From assembly GCA_032358165.1 (NCBI GenBank), contig JAALGY010000033.1, forward strand, positions 2,418,001 to 2,482,000: a stretch of DNA of 64,000 bases, given 5' to 3'. Positions 26,162-37,108 of this stretch are shown here, piece by piece. Each line of letters opens with the position of its first letter. The stretch's first letter is position 1. A program made the translations under genes and the position numbers. Origin of the DNA: Diplosphaera chodatii (lineage: Eukaryota; Chlorophyta; Trebouxiophyceae; Prasiolales; Stichococcaceae). A model generated the notes under the pieces. It saw only the letters and a list, made by a program, of their open reading frames with translations. It was not told where the DNA came from and made no database searches.

Positions 26162-27743
26162 TCATCTTGCCGCCGGCTCGTTTCCACCACCATCAAATCC
26201 ACCCTGCCCGATGCCGCCGTCATTCACACTAGAGTCGCCAAGCCCGCCAGTGGCTATGGTGTCGTAGATGCCAGACAACTGCAACCGGCATCAATGACCC
26301 AACGATTGCATGCTCTGACTGATGCAGCCATGCATGAACATCATGTTCAGGAAGCAGCACGCATGGCAGACAGTAACAAAGCATACCACAGCTGATGCGC
26401 GCTGGTAGAATGCAACCAGCGAGAACTGATTGATCTTGGTGATCTGGTAGCCGGACTGGAAGGTGCGCTGGTGGACGTCGCTGCCAGAAAACCCCAGATA
26501 GACCGAGGGCAGGCAAGGGTCAGTCAAATTACCGGACGCCGTGCAATTGCTCTGGACTGCGGGCAACATCAGTAGACTGCTCAGTTTGCGCATCCTGCGA
26601 TTATTTTCAAGTGCATCTCGTGCTGGGTTGAGCACTTCACGAAGGTCACCGACCTGTGCAGGAGTACTGTGTGGCATCAGACGAGACTGCTGTCAGGCAG
26701 CGGGTGGACTTGCGGCCACCACATGCGCTGCATGTCACATCATTCCATTGCAGATCCTTGAGCCTCCCGCTGTCTGCAGATGATGGTCGTCACATGTTGT
26801 GCAAATCATGATTTCAAGTGACGCCAATCACGTCCATGTTCGATGCTGGTATGAGATCTTGTGTGCGTCTCATGTAGTAGATGTGCATCAGACTGACAGA
26901 TCACGGGCACAAATGATGACACCCGCACCAACTCGTGCGATCACTGCAAGTTCGCCCGCTGCGCCAACGGCTCCTGTCACCTCAGAAGCCTCGCTGTGGA
27001 AATATCGTGCTGGTGACCTGAATGTGCCTCTGCACACACCCATAAAATGTGATTGCAGTCGCAACATCCCACACACACGCCGTGCCCCCTCAGAGGACAG
27101 GGTCCTGCATTGCAACAGATACAGAGGGGGTTCACCAGGCAGCACCCATTTCACATACCTGAAAGCCACCACGCTGACGACCTGCGTGCCGTTGGCGGCG
27201 CTAGCCAGCAGCGCCGCCTGCTCTGTGGTGTTGCCCCGCAGCACCGTCATGCGGTCAACACGGACCTCGAACGTCGAAAACACAACGCCATGCTGGATCT
27301 ACGTAGCAGCAAGCATGTCTGAGGATCTTTGGGTTTCCGTCGTAAATGCGAACATGCATCAGGAGCTGGGATCACCAAGTAGTTCTGGTGCGTGACATTT
27401 GTAGCATTGGTGTATGCTGTCGCATTTAGGCATGGTTGCAAGCCCAGCTGCTGCGTCGTCTCGTTCAGAACAGGACCCCAGTCCTCTATAGTACCGCCTG
27501 GCCAGAACGCCAGCCCTACGTAGAAACCTCGGCCCTGCACCAGTGATCTCGGTCAGCTTGTCCACACGAAACGCTGGCAGCGTGATGCACACATGAGCTG
27601 GCAATGCAGGCGTCGCAATGCACCTTTTTTATTTGTCCTGGTGCCGTGCATGGATCCAAACGACCCCCAGCAGCGGATACTTTGCGAATGCCCACAAGCA
27701 AGCAGAGTACTGCGCTCAAAAAACATCTCATACTCTTTCGCAT
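26162..27743 (-). CDS. Unrecognised secreted glycoprotein
   Basis: No family recognised. Minus-strand exons 27743-27624, 27534-27376, 27298-27159, 27029-26981, 26653-26387 and 26278-26162 give 283 residues with all phases consistent. The first ~25 residues are a signal peptide (MRKSMRCFLSAVLCLLVGIR, then KVSAAGG). The rest has no further membrane helix but many N-glycosylation sequons (NETT, NATA, NATN, NVTH, NTTE, NGTQ, NCTA, NLTD) and scattered cysteines, so an extracellular or cell-wall protein is likely. Predicted blocks include GFYVGLAFWPGGTIEDWGPV, VVFSTFEVRVDRMTVL and SVYLGFSGSDVHQRTFQSGY. The C-terminus is Gly/Asp-rich (ATGGLGDSSVNDGGIGQGGF). The least certain junction is exon 1 to 2, where an unspliced reading would hit a stop. 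Confidence 0.6.
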
Positions 27744-28048
27744 CGTGACCGTCCTTCCAGCATACGATGCCCTATGATGTGTAGTGGGCTGACGAAGCGA
27801 TGGGTTGAGGTTCGTCTGCATCGGTAGCACGTATGTGCACCGTGAGCTGTCGGAGTGAAGGTGCGCGTCCTTGATAGGCGGAAATGTTGTAGGCGTTCTG
27901 TGACTGGGCAGTCCGAGCCGCTGTTTCCGGAATGCTGCCCCTTGTGAGCCCATCCACCTTTCACACCATGTTCAGGTTGGTTGGAGGACACCTTGCAACG
28001 GGCAAGCCATCGATATGAGGTACAGAGCTGCTGCTGGTAGGTATCAAG
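27744..28048. other. Spacer between glycoprotein and prohibitin genes
   Basis: About 305 bases, both neighbours on the minus strand: promoter of the glycoprotein gene and 3' UTR of prohibitin. Nothing else seen. Confidence 0.4.
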
Positions 28049-29790
28049 TTATTGGCTGCCAGTGCCGAGGCCGAGCAGCATGTTGTTGCCGCCGGGCAGG
28101 TATGCGATGTTGCGGCCCTTTGCCATCTTGTCGGCAATGTCCTTGGCAGCCTCGATGCGCCGCAGCTCGATCATGCCAGGTCCAGCGGCCTTCGTGGCCT
28201 CCGAGATCAGCCGCGCCGACTCCGACTCACCCTCTGCCCTGATGACGGCAGCCTTCCGCTCCTACAACCATGCGGAGATACACCATCGTCACTGCACTGC
28301 AGCGTGCACAAACCAGACAAGAGCAACACATGTTTGTGTTCGCTGGGCGAATTGGCATCCAGGTCAAAAGAATCCAGCATACGCACAGCTACCGCGGTGC
28401 ATGGCAGGCACGCTGCAGGTACTCTGCACTTGCACAGCATGTCACCTGGTCTGCCCTCATGACAACAAAGCGCGCTCGCTCTGCGTCTTGCTGAGCAACC
28501 TGCTTCGACTCGACGGCCTTCGTGAACTGCAAACAGAAAGATACTGCAGGTCAGCACGTGTGCTGCACAATGACACGAGCGCAGCCAGCGGGGCCAACAG
28601 CCGGCATCCATGGGGCGCTGTGTGGACGCGCCTCCGTGCCAAAGGACAGGTGGGTGATGGCCACATCGTCCAGCTGGATGTTGAACTCCTTTGCCCGTTC
28701 TACAAGGCTCTCCCGCACCTGCTTGCAGGCGGCCAGTTCAACCACGGTTGATATGTTAAACAGGACATGTTGACATCTTGCGTTGTCGTTCGCACGTCCT
28801 GAGCACCTGGCAATGGTGACTTGTGACACCAGCTGGAATGCGTGCTCACCGCTTTGGAGACCTTGTCACGCTGCGTGAGCAGCTGCTCTGCATTGTAGCG
28901 CGCGACGACCGCCTTCACTATCTCGTTCCCAATGGAGGGCAGCACCCGCTCATCCCAGTCCGTGCCCAGGTTCTGCGCCGCAGGGACCAGCGGTGAAGCA
29001 GGCCTCCCACACAGGTTGACTGGCACAGTGGCCGCAGACACACCAGCTGCGCTAGGTCAGACAGGGACTGAGCACACGGCTTGCTGTGAGCGCAAACGTC
29101 ATACAGGTTGCGTGACATGACGGCACCTTGAAAATTGTGGGCAGCTCATTCACCCGCGGCTTTGATAGCACCCGCAGCGTGATGTTCACCATCTGCAGAT
29201 CTGTCAAATGGGCAATGCCCAGAGTCAGTACCGTGCATAGGGACACACCATGCGCAGGAACACAATGCACAAGGCAACTACAGGCAGTCCTGGGGAGCGA
29301 GCAGAGCCGGCATGTGGAGGATGGTGACGGCACTGGTCGCATGCTCACCCTGCGTGCCCGTGACTGAGCTGATGGACCGGGGCCGGGTGCGGATGTCCAT
29401 GATGGTGGGGTTCTGCAGCCAGGGGACGCGGAAGTGCGTGCCCTCGCCGATGGGCTCCGGCAGCACACCCTTCAGCCGGTCGTACATGACCGCCCGCTCG
29501 CCTCCGTCCACTGCGCAAAGGCCAGTGTGAGTCGGTGGACCTGCCTTGCGGTCCTGACCATACCGGTCCCGATGGCACTGCACCGCGCGAAGCTGCTTCC
29601 AGCAGCGATGGCGTCGGCCGACATCGTGAGCTCATCAAGGTTGGCCTGCTGTTCCGGTGTATGCGGACGGGCCCTCACCTGTGTACAGCGACGCCTGCAG
29701 CGCGCTGCCGCCGACACCCAGGATGATGCCCCACCGCCCCACCCTGCTCAGCAGCTTGGCCACCTGCGCCGCGGCCTGCTGCTGCGCCAT
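28049..29790 (-). CDS. PHB1: Prohibitin (PHB1-like)
   Basis: SPFH-family subunit of the ring-shaped prohibitin complex of the mitochondrial inner membrane. Minus-strand exons 29790-29679, 29510-29349, 29200-29127, 28972-28850, 28718-28632, 28526-28446 and 28261-28049 give 283 residues. An N-terminal hydrophobic segment ([18 protein letters not shown]) precedes [16 protein letters not shown]. Family blocks are [81 protein letters not shown], and the PHB1-type ending [16 protein letters not shown]. The upstream in-frame ATG at 29835 would add 15 residues. The intron after 28632 appears to start with GC (GAG then GCGCGT), required to keep the conserved SFGTEFTKAV junction in frame. Confidence 0.95.
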
Positions 29791-30453
29791 GTCGGCCTGC
29801 ATCGCATCGGCACTGATGTTGAGTGCAACCAGCATGCAAGTTCAAATGGACTTCGCAACACGCAGCCCACCGACGCAAACGCACGAGGTGCACAGCATGT
29901 TGCGTGGCATCGACTGCCGACTCACCTACGTCCTGTTGCTGATGCCTGCGGTGAGGGGCAGCTGTCGAACAGGGATGGCAGGACAGAACTGTGAATGGTG
30001 GTGCGAGGACGCGAGCTGTGACTTGTCGCTGGCGGTGTCGAGCGTCCAGCAGGCCAGCACCCAGCCAGCGAGAATTGGCGACTACGCCTGAAGACTCACT
30101 GGTGGTTTTCGCAGCGTCCGCGGACGCACAGGCAGCATCTGCAGTGATTCATGGTCGCATGACATACCTTGCACGTTGTTGAACCTCTGCTCGCAGTTTT
30201 GCAGATCGCCTGCGGGACGCGACACCCGTCCAAAGTTGCCCAGCCTGTACCTTACAAACAGGGCGCTGGCAGCGTGTTCGGAGGCTCGTGTGCAGACGAC
30301 AGGGCGTTGGCACGTGCAGCTATCTGGGGACTGGCCGCATGCATCTGTGTGCAAAGCGGAAACGCCAGTTGCAGCTCGTGTACAAAGCAGCAAGTTGATG
30401 TAGAGGACCTGGGTTACACAGGGTGACACCCGTTTCGCCTGGCTGGCTGGATC
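29791..30453. promoter_or_regulatory. Divergent intergenic region, prohibitin / SnRK1 beta
   Basis: About 660 bases between divergent genes. No gene-like frame; promoters for both sides are expected here. Confidence 0.4.
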
Positions 30454-32229
30454 ATGGTGAGTGCAGCAAGCCTGAAGCTTGTAGGGTGAATGCTGCAGGC
30501 GCTGATGTGTGCATCTGTGTCGCAATGCAAATGCGCATTGCAGCAGGGGACCGCATGCGGTTGTCGCATGCTCCTCCCGGCCGGATGCTGCACTGCCGAG
30601 CTTGCTCTGTGTCATGCCGGTGAGCGGGCATGGAGGCCAGCCGAGCTTCTCTGCCGCGTGGTTGAAGTTTGGTGGTCCGGCACAGGGCAATGCGCACGCC
30701 AAGCGGGCGACGGCGGACCAGCTGGCGCCGCAGGATGAGGCGATGCGCACCGGCTCTCCGCCCATCCCCGGCTCCCCGCTGACGTACAGCCCGCAGCTGC
30801 CCATGACGCCGCAGGACACCGCGGCCAGCGGCGGCAACACCGAGTACAGCGGCGTCGCCGGCTGGCCCGCGCAGCCCAAGCTGCTGCCCACCGTCATCAT
30901 CTGTGAGCCTCCCCCCCATGCTGCGTGTGGACACACCCTCCCGCTGGGAGTAGCGCTGCAGCTGCACATCCCCGCCGAGCCTGACAGCCAGTCTCGCGGC
31001 GTGCGCAGGGAGCCACGGGGGCAGCCATGTGGAGGTGGAGGGGTCCTTCGACAACTGGACGACGCGGCAGCCGATGCAGCGCTCCGGCAAGGACTTCACC
31101 ATCGTGAAGCTGCTGCCGCCGGGCGTCTACCAGGTGTCATCCCTCGCTGCTCCACCGCTCTCCGGAGCAGCAGTGGTGCATACTTGCCTGAGCATGCTGT
31201 GGCTGCCATGTGGCCTGCATGGGCACAGCTGATTAGCCTGAGGTGTTTTACATGTGCTGACGTGCATTTCCCTCGCGTGAATGCAGTACAAGTTCGTGGT
31301 GGACGGCGAGTGGAAGTACGCGCCGGACCAGGCGGCCATGTACGATGAGGGGGGCAACGTCAACAACGTGCTGGAGGTGCAGGAGTATGTGCCGGAGAAC
31401 TTGGACAGCCTGTCAGGCTTCGACCCTCCGCCATCGCCGCCCTCCAGGTGACTTGCCTGAGCTGAGACTGAGACAGTGATGCAGATATCACACTTTGTCC
31501 GCGGCGCCTCATGGGATGATCCAAGCAGGATGGAGGGTGTGGCACATGGGTCATCTCCACTGCAGCAGTGTCGACAGATGCGTGAGCGGCTGCGCTGCTG
31601 CTGCGCTCTGCAGCTACACGCAGCTGCTGCCGACGGCGGAGGACTACACGAAGGAGCCGCCGCCGGCGCCCGCGCACCTGCAGCTGACGCTGCTGAACGT
31701 GCCGCCGGCGATGGACGCGACCGCCTCGCTGCCGCGCCCCCAGCACGTCGTCCTCAACCACACCTACTGCCAGCGCGCCTCGCCGCAGGTGTGGCGGCGG
31801 CCACGAGCCTGCACCACTGCTGTGTGCTGTCCGTTTGCGACCCTGCCGCCACGCGCTGTTGTGCGGCAGTCGGGTTTCCATCTGGTACACCCGCACAGCG
31901 CGACGCAAGTAAGCGCAGCCATCTCCTGCGATGCAGGTGAATGCCTTGGTGCTTGGCACCACGCACAGATACCAGTCGAAGTACGTCACAACGGTGAGCA
32001 TCCATTTTCCAACACAACAATTGGATGGGAGCGCCAAGTTCGGTGACCTCAATTTTTCCCCTCAATGCATACGACTGCACACCCGTCAGCAGCCTCTCCC
32101 AGGTTTACGCTGCGTTGCACAAGGCTGCACTGACCCCCCGCACAGGTGATGTACAAGCCCAGGCGGCCACCGTCATATGAGCACGATGAGCAGGCGCACG
32201 GCCCAGTTGACATGGCCACACAGTACTGA
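30454..32229 (+). CDS. KINB: SnRK1/AMPK beta subunit (CBM48 + ASC)
   Basis: Scaffold and targeting subunit of the energy-sensing SNF1-related kinase. Exons 30454-30456, 30686-30902, 31009-31133, 31287-31447, 31614-31788, 31937-31993 and 32146-32229 give 273 residues. Exon 1 holds only the ATG, followed directly by GTGAGT; splicing to GGCAATGCG gives MGNAHAKR, the N-myristoylation type start of plant KIN-beta1. The glycogen-binding CBM48 domain reads [40 protein letters not shown] and [13 protein letters not shown]. The ASC domain reads [34 protein letters not shown] and [20 protein letters not shown], ending with a short acidic tail. Length and order match plant beta subunits. Confidence 0.95.
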
Positions 32230-32938
32230 CGAGATACGCCGCTGCCTGTCCCTGGCTCCCCTTGCACGAGGCAAGCTCTGGGAGGTCGACGGGCTGCTGC
32301 TTCGCGCCATGCCCAGCAGCATGCAGTGGTTTAGTTGGCATTTGGGGCGTCTCGCTGCCCAAATTTGTATATCAGCAGCATTAGACTGCCGAGAAGCGCG
32401 CGCATTCTGGCTCATCCCTCGTGTGGGGTGATGCATGCTTTTTGTTGGGGATTAGAGGCACTGCTCACATGATGCCAAGACGCCTGAACGGCCTGTCTTT
32501 TGACCTCAGTTGCGCAAATGTGGTTAGGTGAAGATCTACTGATAGGACTGGAGGCATGCAGTCACAACAGCTTGGAACAACGGCTGAGCCCATATGGCTT
32601 ATCTGCCCTGAAATGTTCAAAGGCTCTCTTCGCACAGACCAAACACGAAACCTGTTGTTCTATGTGTCTGCAATCTGTCGACACATATGGCGTGCTGCCC
32701 AACTTGTTCGACGGGGCAATAGCAATCAAGCATGCACTTCCGACAACTACACCCGAAAAGGTCCTGTAGGAAACTGTGGCCAACACATCCCCACTTGTTC
32801 GGCCACCTTGTTCTAGCTGCGCAGCCGCATGTGAAGCCCCTTGCTGCCTTTTGTTCCACTGGACAGCAGCGGCGGCTTGCACAGGAGGGCCTGTATATGG
32901 CTGCGCCATCATTGTCCATCACCGCCAGCTCTGCTGCC
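32230..32938. other. Convergent intergenic region, SnRK1 beta / CDT1
   Basis: About 710 bases holding the two 3' UTRs. No convincing gene, repeat or RNA found. Confidence 0.5.
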
Positions 32939-35900
32939 TTACTTTCTTCCCTTGACTATGGCACTGCCCAAGCCGAAGTGCTTCTTGTCGCCGGCTGCTT
33001 GGCTGCCGTCTGCTGCCGCCAGGCCGCCCTTGAGCGGGGCGCCCCTCTGGGGCGTGCGCCGCCCCGTCGGCAGCGTGGCCTGCTTCAGGGCCGGCTTGGG
33101 CGGCTGCCGTGCTGCGTCGGCCTGCTGGCCCCCCTGCGGCGGCTGCTGCTGCGGGGACGACACCTCCGGCCCATCTGCGGCCGCTGCAAAGCTGACGCGG
33201 CGCTGTGCTCTGGAGACCCTGCCCGCCGCAGGTGGCAAGGCACGCTTGGCTCCGGCCGCTGAGCCGCCAGCCCTCGCATCCAGGCCGCGTTCAGGCTGCA
33301 GCATTCCACCACTCCCGACCAGGGCCTCCGGCGCAGGCACCGCCGTCTGCTGCCTGCCCGGCTGCGCAGCAGCGGGCGCGGCCGCCGCCTCCTGCTGCGC
33401 GCGGGACGGCTGCTGCCGGAGCCGCCTCGCAGCATCCACCGCCGCCGACTGCACCGCCAGCACCCTGGCCTGCAGCGCGGGCTCGTGCATCTTGCGGTCG
33501 ATGGCCAGGTCGGCGCCGCCGCCGGACTCTGCCGAGGGCTGCACCGTCAGCCACCCGGGCACCACCGCCTGCAGCACCTCCAGCTGCACCCGACACTGGG
33601 CCGCGTCGCCAAACGTCCTCTGCGCCAGCATCGCACTCAGCACCTGCGGCAGCATGCAGCCAGCGTCACCCTCTTCGCCCACTTGCCACGACTGACCACA
33701 TCAGTCAGCCTAGGTTTACACCCTCCCGCCAGCATGCAAGCATGCAATGCATACTCTGTGCTCCCCGGCTGGGTACTCACGCTGTCTAGGGGCTGCACGC
33801 GCTTCTTGCTCGTGTCATTCCTGTCGAAAGCCTTGGCCAGGAAGCGGAAGGCGAGCAGCAGGTGCTCCTCCGCGTTCTCCCGCCGCCGCCTGGCCGCCGC
33901 AGCTTCCCCGTATGCATTCTGCGCTGCCGCCTGGTTCCTGTGTGCAGCCTGCATGGGAGGAGAGGCGCTTCAAAACACAACCACGACTGCTGCTTGCACA
34001 CCAACTTACCAGCATGGCGACAAGCAGCATGGCACACCAGGCGTCAGAGGCCCTGTGCAGACGGTCTGAGGGCAGCAGACCGCACCTGAAACGCGTGGGG
34101 GCTGATGTAGGAGCTGAGCTCCGGGTCGCGCGTGATGGTGTCTGGAATGCTGTCGCGCGGCCCGGTGTAGTCGCGCAGCGCCGCCTCCAGCGCCGAGCTG
34201 GCGCCCCGTCTGGCGGGCTGCTCCGGCGGCGGCCACTGGCCGGCGGCTGCTCCGGCCCCCGGCAGCCCGCCCGCGGCCGCGCCGCCGGCACCGCCCCGTG
34301 CAGCCGTGGATGAGGGGGCGGCCCCGGGCATCGGGCCGCCCACCTCGCCAAAGTCCAGCGTCCGCGCCTTCTTGCGCATCGGGCTGCGCAGGTGTGCCAC
34401 CTTGCCTGCAGCGCCACAGTGGTTTGCGCAGCTTCAGGCAATGCTCTGGGTTGTACACGATCCCAATACACAGGGTCAATCAGACAACCTTGGGGCGAAC
34501 CCTCTACCACACATATGACCTGCCGCAGCTGCCAGCACAATCACGAGCCTCCTGATGGCGTGCACCTGAGGGCGAGCGCGGCGGCTGGGCTGGGGACTTG
34601 ACGGGGGAGGGCGTCAGGTAGCCGCCCGCGCCGCGGCTCGCCTCCGGCACAAAGGCGTCGGGCCGCGGCGGCAGCGGCGCCTCTGGGACGGGCCGCGGCC
34701 GGAACGCCGCCCAGGCCTCCGCGTCGGCCCGCCACTGGTCGGCGTCCAGCGGCAGGCGGCTGCTGTCACGGCCCATGTCCTCCAGGTGCGCCCTGCCAGG
34801 TCAGTCAGCATGACGGCTCCTGGTCGGCGCACGGTCAAATGCACTGCCGCGTGGCAACCAGCTTCGGCTCGCCTTGGGCTGCGATCACACATGGCACTCG
34901 TCGGACTGGGGTGCAGCAGTGCGGCCCAGCAGGCTCACCTGTACTGGGAGGCGTACTCCTGGGCCAGGCGGTGCGCCATCTCTGCCCGCAGCTGCATGAC
35001 GCTGCGGGGCGCTGGCCGCGCGCTGCTGCCGGCAGCGGCGGCGGCGGATGCAGGCGAAGCGCCCCCAAGCACTGCACCCCAGGCGCCGCCGTGGGCCAAG
35101 CTGGTGCTGCCGCTGGCGGCGCAGCCCGACTGCTGCTGCCGTCTTGCAGGACTGGCTGCCGGAGCCTCGCCCAGCCCTTCAGCAGGAGCGGTGGGGGCTG
35201 CTGCCGATGCTGCTGCGCTGCCGCGGAGCAGCGATGACACCACGGGGCTGCCGCAGGCGTCCGGCTCGCTCTCTGCATCCGACACGATGTCCACCACCAG
35301 GTGGATGTCCTTCTTTGGCGAGGGGCCCCGCATGCCTGCAGATGCAGCACTGCTGGTCAGCATGGTCCACAGCCAGGACGCATGGTGTTGACAAGTCACG
35401 ATGTTGTACACAGGGCCTGGAGAAACCTCGCAAATGCTCGGGCACAATCACTATCATAAGGCGCGGGGCGTACAGCTAGATACCTGGTGTGCTGCGGGAT
35501 ACTGCGACGAACCTCACATCCAGCACCTCTCCATATGCATGCATGAGCTGTGCCAGGTGCTTCTCCTGCATGTGGCATGAGCATCACGGGTCATGCAAAC
35601 CAGATGAGTTCAGGAGTGTCTGCTCAACATGTCCAAAACTGTCACTCTGTCATTGTGGATGGAAGGCCTGCCTGAAAGCGGTGGCTGCACTGCTCCTCGA
35701 TGGAGGCCTTCAGCTTTTCGAACGTGTTCTCACGCCGCTGTTTGAGCAGTGGGAGCGCAACTTGCAAGGCACCTGCGTCGCAATGCAACAGCATTGCACA
35801 TGCTTGCCTCCACCAGGGTGCTGCACAATGCACACGTCATTGCCACGTCGGCAACACCCCTTGATGTACCAGACTGCCCGAGCTCTCGTGACATGATCAG

Positions 35901-36474
35901 AGCGCCGTCGCTCACCAAACATGTCGAGCAGGTCCTTGCGGTCCTTCGGCAGCTGCCCTTGCAACCTGGCGGTCGGGTGTTCCTGCGGGGCTGGGTGGTC
36001 CCGCCGGCCTGCTGGACTGCCGAACACGGCTGCGCTGCTGCGCGAGGGGCTGCTGAGGGGCGCAGGTGGCGGTGCAGCGCCCGTCGCGGCAACCAGAGCG
36101 GCTCCACGCCGCCTCCGGCTGCTGCCCACTGCAGGTGCACATCACATGAGCGCCTGGATGTGCGACTTGCGTGAGCGTGCAACCCGTCTGAAGATGGTCC
36201 CCCAGGCAATGGGCATGCCAGCTTGATGCGGACAGTCGACCAGCAGCCCATGCATGTGCAACAGCCGCCGCTGCAGGTTGAGGGCGTTGGGGCAAGTCCT
36301 GGCGCGTGAAGGGCCCGCACCTGGTTTCTGCGGAGGAGGTGATGCTGCTGCTGCTCCGCCTGCGGCTGCATCATGCGCCTGATCTGCGCCATGTGCATCA
36401 GGGCCTCCCTGCGTGAGGGCGGGTCCGACCTCATCCAGCCCAGCGCATACCTGCAGCATGTGCGGCGCCATCAT
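32939..36474 (-). CDS. CDT1: DNA replication licensing factor CDT1
   Basis: Loads the MCM2-7 helicase with ORC and CDC6 at origins in G1. Minus-strand exons 36474-36321, 36128-35916, 35772-35672, 35565-35484, 35335-34939, 34792-34566, 34405-34086, 33948-33781 and 33643-32939 give 788 residues. The geminin-binding/central winged-helix region reads LPKDRKDLLDMFGALQVALP, RENTFEKLKASIEEQCSHRF, EKHLAQLMHAYGEVLDVRFV and KKDIHLVVDIVSD, matching the CDT1 pattern (…TRRF..SHLAQ…PDLHV). The C-terminal MCM-binding winged helix reads VLSAMLAQRTFGDAAQCRVQ then LQAVVPGWLTVQ. Between them are long disordered segments with S/T-P sites (LTPSPVKSPAQPPRSPS), plausible CDK targets. About 180 disordered basic residues follow the C-terminal domain. 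The intron after 35672 starts with GC. The N-terminal exon is the least certain part. Confidence 0.82.
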
Positions 36475-37108
36475 AAGCGCCAGTTCATGTGTGACTGCTG
36501 CAGGGCGAAGGAATAGACTGCATCCTGGATCGGCACTTCGTTCGTCAGGTGAGATGAGTGACAGATGTGTTTGCAAGGGGTGCGTTGTTGTTCTCCGCTC
36601 AAGTGCAGACTTACAAACATGTTTATGCCTGTTGGCTTGATGTGCGCATGTTGCAAGCGCTTGCAGACACGACGCGCGTGCATGATCTGTCGGACAGGCG
36701 AAGCATTCTCACCTTGTTGCCGTCCATTCACGTGCAGCGGGCAGCAGTTGTTCGGAACCGCTGCCCGCAGTAGGCACACGTGCAGTGAACGCGAACCTTG
36801 CCTCGAGCTTGCTGTGCTACAGAATGCAATTTCGCGTGCATGACTGGCCGGCTAGGGCTTTGCACTTCAAAATTGACAGGGTGGTACTAAATGGCGAGGG
36901 TCCGCAGGTCCGCCGAGGCAGAAACATCCGGCACTGTGAACTTAGTGTAACAAAGAGTGCTAGCTGTGTGCAGCGCTGCTGCATGTGTGCCCGCACATCT
37001 CGTGGAAGCAATATGAGAACGGAGCAGTTCTGCACGCATACGAAACAGCTGCCTCCTGCGACAGTCCGGTGCATAGCTGCACAACGCATCAGCATGTGCG
37101 AGATGTCC
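36475..37108. other. Spacer between CDT1 and ZIP4
   Basis: About 630 bases, both neighbours on the minus strand. A short minus-strand frame near 36750 with two cysteines in CxxC spacing (CAYCGQRF) is open only briefly and has no splice-consistent partner; not called as a gene. Confidence 0.4.

Noticed and set aside
36470..36790. Possible separate zinc-finger gene (CAYCGQRF) upstream of CDT1
   Set aside because: The frame stops quickly and no donor/acceptor pair continues it; the CxxC is probably chance.
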